Assembly (NCBI GenBank): GCA_016219375.1
Contig: JACRNC010000016.1
Location: 282,006 to 346,005, forward strand
Reading direction: 5' to 3'
Source of the DNA: Burkholderiales bacterium
Lineage (GTDB): Bacteria; Pseudomonadota; Gammaproteobacteria; Burkholderiales; Burkholderiaceae_C
Length of the DNA: 64,000 bases
Part shown: positions 34,062-41,914 of the stretch, one piece after another
Layout: every line of letters begins with the position of its first letter
Numbering within the stretch: position 1 is the first letter of the stretch
Program-made: the position numbers and the translations under genes
Notes under the pieces: model-generated
What the model saw: only the letters and a program-made list of their open reading frames with translations
Database searches by the model: none
What the model was told of the DNA's origin: nothing

Positions 34062-35354
34062 ATGTCCTCCACCGTGTACCAATTCAAGCCCTACAACGTC
34101 GGCCGCTTCGTCATCTGGACGGCCTATGCGCTGCTGATGCTCATTGCGCCGCTGGCCTTTACCAGCAGCTTCGCGATGACCATGCTGTGCCAGATCGGCA
34201 TCGCCATCATCGCCTGCCTGTCCTACAACATGCTGCTGGGGCAGGGCGGCATGCTGAGCTTCGGCCATGCCGTCTATTCCGGCTTGGGCGCCTTCGTTGC
34301 CGTGCATGCGCTCAACCGCATTGCCGGGGACTGGTCCGGCCTGCCGGTCAGCTTGGTGCCGCTGGTCGGCGGCGTGGCGGGGATGTTCTTCGCCGTGCTG
34401 CTGGGCTATGTGTCCACCAAGAAGTCCGGGACCATCTTCGCGATGATCACGCTGGGCGTGGGCGAGCTGGTGTGGAACATGTCGCTGATGTTCCCCGACT
34501 TCTTCGGCGGCGAGGGCGGCATCAGCACCAACCGCGTGGTCGGCCAGCCGGTGATGGGCATCACCTTCGGGCCGCAGATCCAGGTCTATTACCTGATCGC
34601 CGTCTATACCTGGATCTGCACCGCGGCGATGTTCGCCTTCACGCGCACGCCGCTGGGCCGCATGCTCAACGCGGTGCGCGACAACCCCGAGCGCGTGGAG
34701 TTCATCGGCTACAGCACGCGGCATGTGCGCTTCCTGGCCTTCATCGCGGCGGGCTTCTTCGCCGGGATATCCGGCGGGCTGCATGCGCTCAACTTCGAGA
34801 GCGTCACGGCCGAGGTGGTCGGCGCGCACCGCTCGGGCGCCTACCTGCTCTTCACCTTCCTGGGCGGGGCCACCTTCTTCTTCGGCCCCATCATCGGCGC
34901 GGTGCTGATGGTCTTCGGCATGGTGATGTTCTCCAAGCTCACGGAGGCCTGGCTGCTCTACCTGGGCGTGGTCTTCCTGTTCATGGTGATGGTGGCGCCC
35001 GGCGGCATCGCCAGCCTGATCATGATGAACCTGCGCGTGGCCTCCTTCGGGCGCTTCCGCCGCATCGCCGCGTCGTACTTCGCCCTGGCCGGCACGGCGC
35101 TGGCGGCGCTGGCCGGCGTGGCGGTGATGGTGGAGATGGCCTACCACCTGCAGCTCAACGAGGCGCTGGGGCCGCAGATGACGTTTGCCGGCATCGAGCT
35201 CAACACGCACGGCGTGGACGCGTGGTTCGGCGCGGTCTTCCTCACGCTGACCGGCGTGGCCCTGTTCGAGATCGCCCGCCGCCAGTACGTGCGTGAGTGG
35301 GGCGCCATCCAGGAAGACATCGAGGCGGAGATCCGCCGTCGGGAGCACCTATGA
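34062..35354 (+). CDS. livM: LivM-type ABC transporter permease
   Basis: Second inner-membrane permease, 430 residues. Family marks are QIGIAIIACLSYNMLLGQGGMLSFGHAVY (split as SYNMLLGQGGMLSFGHA), KSGTIFAMITLGVGELVWNM, and the coupling loop TPLGRMLNAVRDNPERVEFIG. It has about ten helices. The C-terminal 85 residues include an additional helix (about 340-365) and a charged tail (RRQYVREWGAIQEDIEAEI) not present in short LivM proteins. The ATG follows livH by 4 bp; its stop overlaps the livG start (ATGA), so the operon is translationally coupled. Confidence 0.93.
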   Translation: MSSTVYQFKPYNVGRFVIWTAYALLMLIAPLAFTSSFAMTMLCQIGIAIIACLSYNMLLGQGGMLSFGHAVYSGLGAFVAVHALNRIAGDWSGLPVSLVPLVGGVAGMFFAVLLGYVSTKKSGTIFAMITLGVGELVWNMSLMFPDFFGGEGGISTNRVVGQPVMGITFGPQIQVYYLIAVYTWICTAAMFAFTRTPLGRMLNAVRDNPERVEFIGYSTRHVRFLAFIAAGFFAGISGGLHALNFESVTAEVVGAHRSGAYLLFTFLGGATFFFGPIIGAVLMVFGMVMFSKLTEAWLLYLGVVFLFMVMVAPGGIASLIMMNLRVASFGRFRRIAASYFALAGTALAALAGVAVMVEMAYHLQLNEALGPQMTFAGIELNTHGVDAWFGAVFLTLTGVALFEIARRQYVREWGAIQEDIEAEIRRREHL

Positions 35355-36148
35355 AGACGACGGTTGCATCCGCAGCCGGCATGGCCGTGGAGCTGCGCGA
35401 CGTGCGCAAGAGCTTCGGCAAGACCGAGATCATCCGCGGCGCCAACCTGGCCGTGCGCGAAGGCGAGCGCGTGGCCATCATCGGCCCCAACGGTGCCGGC
35501 AAGTCCACGCTGTTCCATCTGATCAGCGGGCGCCTGCACCCCACCAGCGGCAGCATCCACCTGCACGGCGAGCGCATCGACGGCCTGCAGCCCTACACCA
35601 TCAACCGCAAGGGACTGGCGCGCAGCTTCCAGGTGAGCAACCTGTTCACCCGGCTGTCGGTGTTCGAGAACATCCGCTGCGCGGTGCTGTGGAGCCTGGG
35701 CTACCGCTATGCCTTCTGGAAGTTCCTGGCCGACCTGAAGGACGCCAACGACCGGGCCGACGAGGTGCTCCACCAGATCCGCCTGGAGCGCAAGCGCGAC
35801 ACGCTGGCCGTCAACCTGACGTACGCCGAGCAGCGTGCGCTGGAGATCGGCATCACCATCGCCGGTGGCGCCAAGGTGATCCTGCTGGACGAGCCCACCG
35901 CGGGCATGAGCCAGTCCGAGACCCACCGCTTCGTCGAGCTCATCCGCGAGGTGACGGTGGGCAAGACGCTGCTGACCGTGGAGCACGACATGAGCGTGGT
36001 CTTCGGCCTAGCCGACAAGATCGCGGTGCTGGTCTACGGCGAGGTCATCGCCTTCGACACGCCCGAGGCCGTGCGCAACAACGAGCGCGTGCGAGAGGCC
36101 TATCTCGGCTCGGTGCTGGCCGAGCAGCAAGCCGCCATGGTGTCCTGA
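35351..36148 (+). CDS. livG: LivG-type ABC transporter ATPase
   Basis: Cytoplasmic ATPase of 265 residues. Walker A is canonical (GPNGAGKST), the signature is the LivG-type variant LTYAEQRALEIG in place of LSGGQ, Walker B is VILLDEPTAGM, and the switch His is in LTVEHDMSVVF. The start at 35351 is set by the ATGA overlap with livM and by RDVRKSFGKTEIIRGANL starting 17 residues later. It overlaps livF by one base (TGATG). Because its partner LivF has an altered Walker A, this subunit may carry most of the ATP hydrolysis. Confidence 0.94.
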   Translation: MKTTVASAAGMAVELRDVRKSFGKTEIIRGANLAVREGERVAIIGPNGAGKSTLFHLISGRLHPTSGSIHLHGERIDGLQPYTINRKGLARSFQVSNLFTRLSVFENIRCAVLWSLGYRYAFWKFLADLKDANDRADEVLHQIRLERKRDTLAVNLTYAEQRALEIGITIAGGAKVILLDEPTAGMSQSETHRFVELIREVTVGKTLLTVEHDMSVVFGLADKIAVLVYGEVIAFDTPEAVRNNERVREAYLGSVLAEQQAAMVS

Positions 36149-36852
36149 TGCTGAACGTCGACAACCTCCACGCCTTCTACGGCAAGAGCCATGTGCTGCA
36201 TGGCGTGTCGCTCAACGTGCAGCCGGGCGAAATCGTCAGCCTGCTGGGGCGCAACGGCTCGGGCCGCTCCACCACGGTGAAGACCATCATGGGGCTGGTG
36301 GACGGCAAGGGCTCGGTGCGCTGGCGCGACGAGCAGCTGCTGGGCCACCATGCCTACGACATCGCCCGCCACGGCATCGGCTACGTGCCCGAGAGCCGCG
36401 ACATCTTTCCCAAGCTGACCGTGCGGCAGAACCTGCTGCTGGGCCAGAAGGCGGGGGAGGCCGGCGGGCCGCGCACCACCTGGCAGCTCGACGACATGTA
36501 CGCCATGTTCCCGCGGCTGAAGGAGCGTGAACACACGCCTGCGGGCGTGATGTCGGGCGGCGAGCAGCAGATGCTCACGCTGTGCCGCACGCTGATGGGC
36601 AACCCCAGCCTGATCATGATCGACGAGCCCACCGAGGGCCTGGCGCCCAAGATCGTCGAGCTGGTGGCCGACTACCTGCGCGAGATCCAGAAGCGCGGCG
36701 TCTCCGTGCTGCTGGTGGAGCAGAAGCTCACCATCGCGCTGCAGATCTCCCAGCGCTGCTACGTGATGGGCCACGGCCGCATCGTCTTCGAGGGCACGCC
36801 CGACGCGCTGCGCGCCGATGCCTACATCCGCAAGGAGTGGCTGGAGGTCTGA
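36148..36852 (+). CDS. livF: LivF-type ABC transporter ATPase with Arg in Walker A
   Basis: Second ATPase of the transporter, 234 residues. The signature (MSGGEQQMLTLCR), Walker B (LIMIDEPTEGL) and switch His-equivalent region (VLLVEQKLTIAL, with Gln in place of His as usual in LivF) are present. The Walker A loop reads GRNGSGRSTT: codon CGC at 36265-36267 puts Arg40 where Lys normally binds the ATP phosphates. Arg may be tolerated, or one of the two ATP sites may be weakened; I believe similar GRS/GRT loops occur in other proteobacterial LivF proteins but cannot check. It ends the operon, followed by a hairpin terminator at 36876. Confidence 0.93.
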   Translation: MLNVDNLHAFYGKSHVLHGVSLNVQPGEIVSLLGRNGSGRSTTVKTIMGLVDGKGSVRWRDEQLLGHHAYDIARHGIGYVPESRDIFPKLTVRQNLLLGQKAGEAGGPRTTWQLDDMYAMFPRLKEREHTPAGVMSGGEQQMLTLCRTLMGNPSLIMIDEPTEGLAPKIVELVADYLREIQKRGVSVLLVEQKLTIALQISQRCYVMGHGRIVFEGTPDALRADAYIRKEWLEV

Positions 36853-36875
36853 CGCCCATCGCGTCCACGGACTGC

Positions 36876-36901
36876 ACGGGCCGCGCACTTGCGGCCCGTT
36901 T
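36876..36901 (+). terminator. Rho-independent terminator after livF
   Basis: ACGGGCCGC (36876-36884), loop GCACTT, GCGGCCCGT (36891-36899), then TT. A 9-bp GC-rich stem but a short U-tract; it lies 24 bp past the livF stop. Confidence 0.7.
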
Positions 36902-37093
36902 GCTTTCCAGGTTGCGCGCGATCCTCTGGTGTCGGCACAAGCGGCTTTTCAGCCCCTGCGGCAGGCAGTCAGCCCGCCACGCATGCAGTGCGTACGATCG
37001 CGTACACTTGGCTGCGCCAGGCGGGCGATGCGGGCTTGTGGCACGCTGCGCCGCGCGCGCGTTCCGCCAGGAGAAACGTGCTTCCCGCAAGGG

Positions 37094-37121
37094 TTGTCGC
37101 GTGGCTCTCGCTGCCTAGAAT
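37094..37121 (+). promoter_or_regulatory. Putative sigma-70-type promoter of the fadB-type gene
   Basis: TTGTCG and TAGAAT separated by 16 bp, 125 bp before ATG 37247. Four of six -35 bases and five of six -10 bases fit the consensus. It would leave an untranslated leader of about 120 nt; the palindrome at 36992-37005 lies about 90 bp upstream. Confidence 0.45.
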
Positions 37122-37246
37122 CGTCCGCTTCTCTCTGTGGTCCTTTCCTCTTTCGCCGCGGTCGGTCCGGCCCGCCTTGAGCCTGGCGGGATCACGCCGC
37201 ACTGCACCGCCCAGCCCAGTCCAGTCCAGTCTTTAGCGAGACCCTC

Positions 37247-39340
37247 ATGACCGCCACCTACACCGTGCAGGACGGCATCGCCGTCATCAGCCTGAGCAAC
37301 CCACCCGTCAATGGCCTGGGGCAATCCACCCGCCAGGGCGTGACCGAGGGCATCGCGCGTGCGCAGTCCGACGCAACGGTGAAGGCGGTGGTCCTCATCG
37401 GTGCCGGCAAGGTGTTCTGCGGCGGCGCCGACATCCGCGAATTCAACACGCCCAAGGCGTTCGCCGCCCCCACGCTGCACCAGGTGATTGAAGCGGTGGA
37501 GCAGTGCAGCAAGCCGGTCGTTGCGGCCATCCACGGCGTGGCCATGGGTGGCGGCCTGGAGCTGGCGCTGGGTGCGCATTACCGTGTCGTCGCACCGGGT
37601 GCCCAGATCGCGCTGCCCGAGGTCAAGCTGGGCATCGTGCCCGGGGCCGGCGGCACGCAGCGCCTGCCGCGCGTCATCGACGTGGAGACGGCGCTCAAGA
37701 TGATCACCACCGGCGAGCCGGTCAAGAGCGAGGTGCTGGCCAGGATGCCGGGCCAGAAGCTGTTCGATGCGCTGATCGAGGGCGAGCTGCTGCCCGGCGC
37801 CATCGCCTTCGCGCAGAAGGTGGCCGATGTGCGCCCGCTGCCCTCAGTGCGCGACCTGCAGGCCCAGGCGCCGGCCGACGCGGGCTTCTTCGCCCAGGCC
37901 AAGGCCCAGCTGGCCAAGACCGCGCGCAACCTGACCGCGCCGCAGCGCTGCGTGGACTGCGTGGAGGCGGCCACCCGCACCGCGCTGGACGAAGGCATCG
38001 CCTACGAGCGCGACGTCTTCGTGCAGCTGGTCGAGGGCACGGAATCGAAAGCCCTGCGCCATGCCTTCTTCGGTGAGCGCGCAGCCAGCAAGATCCCCGA
38101 CGTGCCCGACGACACGCCCGTGCGCAAGATCGAGCGCGTGGCGGTGATCGGCGCCGGAACCATGGGTGGCGGCATCACGATGAACTTCCTCAACGCCGGC
38201 ATCCCCGTGACCGTGCTCGAGATGAAGCAGGACGCGCTGGACCGCGGCGTGGGCGTGATGCGCAAGAACTACGAGGCCCAGGTGGCCAAGGGCAAGCTCA
38301 CGCAGGACAAGCTCGATGCGCGCATGGGCCTGCTGTCCACCACGCTGAGCTATGACGACATCGCCCAGGCCGACCTGGTGATCGAGGCGGTGTTCGAGGA
38401 GATCGGCGTCAAGGAGCAGGTCTTCAAGAAGCTGGACGCGGTGATGAAGCCCGGCGCCATCCTGGCGTCCAACACCTCCACGCTGGACCTGGACAGGATC
38501 GCCAGCTTCACCCAGCGCCCGCAGGACGTCATCGGCCTGCACTTCTTCAGCCCGGCCAATGTGATGCGCCTGCTGGAGGTGGTGCGCGGCAAGGCCACGG
38601 CCAAGGACGTGCTGGCCACCGTGATGCAGCTGTCCAAGAAGATCAAGAAGCTGGCCGTCGTCTCTGGCGTGTGCGACGGCTTCATCGGCAACCGCATGAT
38701 CGAGCAGTACAGCCGCCAGGCCGGCTTCCTGCTGGACGAAGGCGCGTCGCCGCAGCAGGTGGACAAGGCCGTGGAGGCCTGGGGCATGGCGATGGGCCCG
38801 TTCCGCATGGGCGACCTGGCCGGCAACGACATCGGCTGGGCCATCCGCAAGCGCCGCTATGTGGAGCAGCCCGACATGCGCTACAGCGCCACGGCCGACA
38901 AGCTGTGCGAGCTGGGCCGCTACGGCCAGAAGACCGGCGCCGGCTGGTATGACTACGAGGCCGGCAAGCGCGAGCCCATCCCGTCGAAGGTGGTGGACGA
39001 CATGCTTGCCCAGCATCGCGCCGAGAAGGGCATCACCCCGCGCCAGATCAGCGACGAGGAGATCGTCGGCCGCCTGATCTACGCCCTGGTCAACGAGGGC
39101 GCCAAGATCCTGGAAGAGGGCATTGCCCTGCGCGCCTCGGACATCGACATGGTGTATCTCAGCGGCTACGGCTTCCCGCTGTTCCGCGGCGGCCCCATGT
39201 TCTATGCCGACACCGTGGGCCTGAAGGAGGTGGTCGAGACCATGCAGGCCTATGCCCGCAACCCGCATGACGACGCGGCCTTCTGGCAGCCGGCACCGCT
39301 GCTGGCCAAGCTGGCCGCTGACGGCAAAACCTTCAACTGA
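37247..39340 (+). CDS. Bifunctional enoyl-CoA hydratase / 3-hydroxyacyl-CoA dehydrogenase
   Basis: Fatty-acid beta-oxidation enzyme of 697 residues (FadB/FadJ/peroxisomal MFE type). The N-terminal crotonase domain (about 1-190) has GADIREF, AAIHGVAMGGGLELALGAHY and LPEVKLGIVPGAGGTQRLPR with the two catalytic Glu. The dehydrogenase NAD domain begins VAVIGAGTMGGGITMNFL near residue 299, with NTSTLDLDRIA and GLHFFSPANVMRLLEVV (catalytic His). Two C-terminal dehydrogenase modules follow. It converts trans-2-enoyl-CoA to 3-ketoacyl-CoA. A thiolase partner is not adjacent, but one lies at 61.9 kb. It leads the operon-like run with the acyl-CoA dehydrogenase 81 bp on. Confidence 0.93.
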   Translation: MTATYTVQDGIAVISLSNPPVNGLGQSTRQGVTEGIARAQSDATVKAVVLIGAGKVFCGGADIREFNTPKAFAAPTLHQVIEAVEQCSKPVVAAIHGVAMGGGLELALGAHYRVVAPGAQIALPEVKLGIVPGAGGTQRLPRVIDVETALKMITTGEPVKSEVLARMPGQKLFDALIEGELLPGAIAFAQKVADVRPLPSVRDLQAQAPADAGFFAQAKAQLAKTARNLTAPQRCVDCVEAATRTALDEGIAYERDVFVQLVEGTESKALRHAFFGERAASKIPDVPDDTPVRKIERVAVIGAGTMGGGITMNFLNAGIPVTVLEMKQDALDRGVGVMRKNYEAQVAKGKLTQDKLDARMGLLSTTLSYDDIAQADLVIEAVFEEIGVKEQVFKKLDAVMKPGAILASNTSTLDLDRIASFTQRPQDVIGLHFFSPANVMRLLEVVRGKATAKDVLATVMQLSKKIKKLAVVSGVCDGFIGNRMIEQYSRQAGFLLDEGASPQQVDKAVEAWGMAMGPFRMGDLAGNDIGWAIRKRRYVEQPDMRYSATADKLCELGRYGQKTGAGWYDYEAGKREPIPSKVVDDMLAQHRAEKGITPRQISDEEIVGRLIYALVNEGAKILEEGIALRASDIDMVYLSGYGFPLFRGGPMFYADTVGLKEVVETMQAYARNPHDDAAFWQPAPLLAKLAADGKTFN

Positions 39341-39421
39341 GGAAGGCTCGGGACGGGCCCGCACGCTGGATCCGGCTCCACCTTCCACGCTGGCCCATCG
39401 CTCCCCTTTCTCTTGCTCACC

Positions 39422-41290
39422 ATGACCCTGCGCGCCGACCTTGATTTCCTGCTGTACGACTGGCTGGGCTGCGAGCGCCTGACCGAGCGCGAGCGCTTTG
39501 CCGAGCATTCGCGCGAGACCTTCGATTCGGTGCTGGAGACGGCCGAGAAGATCGCGAATGACAAGTTCGCGCCCTTCAACCGCCTGAGCGACCTGCAGGA
39601 GCCGGAGTTCGACGGCGAGCAGGTGCACCTGCCCCAGGAGACGAAGGCGGCGCTGCAGGCCTATACCGAAGCCGGCTTCCTGGCCGGCTCGCAGGACGCC
39701 GAGTTCGGCGGCATGCAGCTGCCGGTGACGGTGGAGATGGCGGCACTGGGCTTCTTCAAGAAAGCCAGCATCTCGATGTCGGGCTACGGCCTGCTGGCCA
39801 AGGGCAATGCCAATGCCATCTGCGCGGCCGGCACGCCGGCGCAGATCGAGGCCTTTGCCAAGCCGGAGTACGCCGGCCGCTTCCTGGGCACCATGTGCCT
39901 GAGCGAGCCGCAGGCCGGATCGAGCCTGTCGGACATCCTCACGCGCGCCGTGCCGGATGGCGAGGGTTATCAGGACGATCCGCTGGGCCCGCGCTTCCGG
40001 CTCAAGGGCAACAAGATGTGGATCTCCGGCGGCGAGCACGAGCTGTCGGAAAACATCGTCCACCTGGTGCTGGCCAAGATTCCCGGCCCGGACGGCAAGC
40101 TGGTGCCGGGCGTGAAGGGCATCTCGCTGTTCATCGTGCCCAAGAAGCTGGTCAATCCCGACGGCAGCCTGACCGGCGAGCGCAATGACGTGTCGCTGGC
40201 CGGCCTGAACCACAAGTGCGGCTACCGCGGCACGGTCAACACGCTGCTGAACTTCGGCGAGGGCAAGTACCCGGTGCGAGGTGAGGGCGGCGGCGGCCTG
40301 GACGGCCGCGGCGCCGGCGCCATCGGCTACCTCATCGGCGAGGCGGGCAAGGGCCTGAACGCCATGTTCCACATGATGAACGAGGCGCGCATCGGCGTCG
40401 GCATGGGCGCCACCATGCTGGCCTACGCCGGTTATGAGGCTGCGCTGGACTACGCGCGGGACCGGCCGCAGGGCCGGCCGTTCGCCCAGGTGGGCCCCGA
40501 TGGCCGCCCCGTCAAGCAGGCGGAGCAGCCGCAGGTGCCCATCATCCAGCACCCGGATGTGCGCCGCATGCTGCTGGCGCAGAAGGCGTATGCGGAGGGC
40601 GGCCTGGCCCTGGGCCTGTACTGCGCCCGCCTGGTCGACGAGCAGCACACCGGCTCGCCGGAGGCGGCGGCCGAGGCCACCATGCTGCTGGAGGTGCTGA
40701 CGCCGATCGCCAAGAGCTGGCCCAGCGAATGGGGCCTGGAGGCCAACAGCCTGGCCATCCAGGTGCATGGCGGCTATGGCTACACGCGCGACTTCCCGGT
40801 GGAGCAGCACTGGCGCGACAACCGGCTGAACATGATCCACGAGGGCACGCACGGCATCCAGGGCATGGACCTGCTGGGCCGCAAGGTGATCATGGAAGGC
40901 GGCAAGGGCCTGCAGCTGCTGGGTGCGCGCATGCAGCGCACGATTGCGCAGGCGGCAGAGATCCCGGCGCTCAAGGGCTTTGCACAGGCCCTGGGCCAGT
41001 CCCTGCAGCAGGTGGCCGGCGCCACCCAGGCGGCATGGTCCACCGGCAAGCCTTCCGAGGCGCTGGCCAATGCCACGCTCTACCTGCAGGCCTTCGGCCA
41101 CACGGTGCTGGCCTGGATCTGGCTGGACGTGGCGGTGGCGGCTGCCAGGCGCGACGACACGTTTGCCCGCGGCAAGCTGGCGGCCACGCAGTACTTCTTC
41201 CGCTACGAGCTGCCCAAGATCGGCGCCTGGCTGCAGCCGGTGGCCGAGCGCGACGACACCTGCCTGGCGCTCGACCCCGAGTGCCTGTAA
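39422..41290 (+). CDS. Large acyl-CoA dehydrogenase (DmdC-like)
   Basis: FAD-dependent acyl-CoA dehydrogenase of 622 residues, the long class that carries an extra C-terminal helical domain. Seen are LGTMCLSEPQAGSSLSDILT and KGNKMWISGGEHELSENIVH in the flavin/substrate core, NEARIGVGMGATMLAYAGYE, and IQVHGGYGYTRDFPVEQHWRD. The catalytic base Glu is in MIHEGTHGIQGMDLL. Related proteins are called 3-methylmercaptopropionyl-CoA dehydrogenase (DmdC), but most act on ordinary acyl-CoAs, so I do not infer sulfur-compound use. ATG 39422 was taken over the TTG nine bases upstream. It follows the fadB-type gene and provides the first step of the same cycle. Confidence 0.92.
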   Translation: MTLRADLDFLLYDWLGCERLTERERFAEHSRETFDSVLETAEKIANDKFAPFNRLSDLQEPEFDGEQVHLPQETKAALQAYTEAGFLAGSQDAEFGGMQLPVTVEMAALGFFKKASISMSGYGLLAKGNANAICAAGTPAQIEAFAKPEYAGRFLGTMCLSEPQAGSSLSDILTRAVPDGEGYQDDPLGPRFRLKGNKMWISGGEHELSENIVHLVLAKIPGPDGKLVPGVKGISLFIVPKKLVNPDGSLTGERNDVSLAGLNHKCGYRGTVNTLLNFGEGKYPVRGEGGGGLDGRGAGAIGYLIGEAGKGLNAMFHMMNEARIGVGMGATMLAYAGYEAALDYARDRPQGRPFAQVGPDGRPVKQAEQPQVPIIQHPDVRRMLLAQKAYAEGGLALGLYCARLVDEQHTGSPEAAAEATMLLEVLTPIAKSWPSEWGLEANSLAIQVHGGYGYTRDFPVEQHWRDNRLNMIHEGTHGIQGMDLLGRKVIMEGGKGLQLLGARMQRTIAQAAEIPALKGFAQALGQSLQQVAGATQAAWSTGKPSEALANATLYLQAFGHTVLAWIWLDVAVAAARRDDTFARGKLAATQYFFRYELPKIGAWLQPVAERDDTCLALDPECL

Positions 41291-41310
41291 GCCGGCCCTT
41301 GCCACCGCAC

Positions 41311-41347
41311 ACCGCCCGCCCGCATACCGCCCGCCCGCAAACCGACC
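41311..41347. repeat. 15-bp tandem repeat directly before a small gene
   Basis: ACCGCCCGCCCGCAT (41311-41325), ACCGCCCGCCCGCAA (41326-41340) and the partial ACCGACC (41341-41347) abut the ATG of the small membrane-protein gene at 41348, taking the place of a normal ribosome-binding site. Confidence 0.75.
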
Positions 41348-41542
41348 ATGCGCAACGACCGCCTGCACACGCTGATCTGGGTGCTGATCTACGGCGGCCT
41401 GCTCGTCGGCATCTGGACGGTCTTCGTGGACCCGGCCAATGCGGCGCAGGCTGCGGTGGTGTGGGGTCTGCGGGCCGGGTGCGCGGTGGCCGTCGTCGTG
41501 GGTGCGGCGCTGATCGCCGTGCGCGCGCGCCGTCCGGATTGA
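41348..41542 (+). CDS. Small two-helix membrane protein
   Basis: Predicted protein of 64 residues with two hydrophobic segments, about 8-27 (LIWVLIYGGLLVGIWTVFV) and 37-58 (VVWGLRAGCAVAVVVGAALI), joined by a short DPANAAQA loop, and a basic C-terminus (RARRPD). I do not recognise a family. It is likely real because two clean membrane helices in a 64-residue frame are unlikely by chance and it fills the spacer between two co-oriented genes. No Shine-Dalgarno sequence precedes the ATG; the 15-bp repeat ends directly at it. A stem-loop follows 15 bp after the stop. Confidence 0.6.
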   Translation: MRNDRLHTLIWVLIYGGLLVGIWTVFVDPANAAQAAVVWGLRAGCAVAVVVGAALIAVRARRPD

Positions 41543-41557
41543 GCCTGTTCTTCACCG

Positions 41558-41579
41558 GGCTGCGCACCGATGCGCAGCC
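41558..41579 (+). terminator. 9-bp stem-loop between the small gene and the Dabb gene
   Basis: GGCTGCGCA (41558-41566), loop CCGA, TGCGCAGCC (41571-41579): a perfect stem without a following T-run. It ends 23 bp before the next ATG. It could be a weak terminator, an mRNA-stabilising hairpin or a leader structure. Confidence 0.5.
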
Positions 41580-41602
41580 ATCCCTCTTCATCGGCTGAGC
41601 CC

Positions 41603-41887
41603 ATGATCCGCCACATCGTCATCTGGACCCTGCACCGCGCCGAGGATGCACCCCGCTTCAAGGCGCTGCTGGAGAGCTGCCGCGCCATCGTGCCCGGCAT
41701 CGAAGGTTTCGAGGTCGGCATCCGCACCGAGGGCCTGGAGGCCAATGCCGATGTGGTGCTGGTCTCCAGCTTCACGGATGAAGCCGCGCTGGCCGCCTAC
41801 CAGGCGCATCCGCATCATCAGGCGGCATTGAAAGAGCTGGGCGCCATGCGCGCCAGCCGCCATGTGGTCGACTACCGCATCGACTGA
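41603..41887 (+). CDS. Dabb-family (stress-responsive A/B barrel) protein
   Basis: Small protein of 94 residues with the dimeric alpha/beta barrel fold. MIRHIVIWTLHRAEDA at the start, the middle IEGFEVGIRTEG, VVLVSSFTDEAALAAYQAHPHHQ and the closing VVDYRI are the usual Dabb pattern. Some members are cyclases or act on small aromatic or polyketide substrates; most have no assigned activity. It sits between the acyl-CoA dehydrogenase block and an SDR gene 27 bp downstream, probably in one transcript. No catalytic role can be assigned. Confidence 0.88.
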   Translation: MIRHIVIWTLHRAEDAPRFKALLESCRAIVPGIEGFEVGIRTEGLEANADVVLVSSFTDEAALAAYQAHPHHQAALKELGAMRASRHVVDYRID

Positions 41888-41914
41888 TCCTCTTCCATAG
41901 CCAGGACACCGCTC

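Larger units (their letters stand above)
36853..37246. other. 394-bp gene-free spacer before the fadB-type gene
   Basis: Holds the livF terminator (36876-36901), a 14-bp inverted repeat GTACG-ATCG-CGTAC (36992-37005), and a promoter-like pair TTGTCG (37094-37099) and TAGAAT (37116-37121) with 16-bp spacing. Just before the ATG there is a short CCAGT direct repeat. No open frame here looks like a gene on either strand, and I see no tRNA-like fold. Confidence 0.6.

Noticed and set aside
37215-37231. CCAGT direct repeat before the fadB-type gene as a protein site
   Set aside because: Only about three 5-bp copies, too short to separate from chance or slippage.
37844-41368. Very long antisense open frame opposite the fadB-type and acyl-CoA dehydrogenase genes
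   Set aside because: Typical high-GC shadow of the third-codon-position bias, His/Gln/Arg-rich, no domain.
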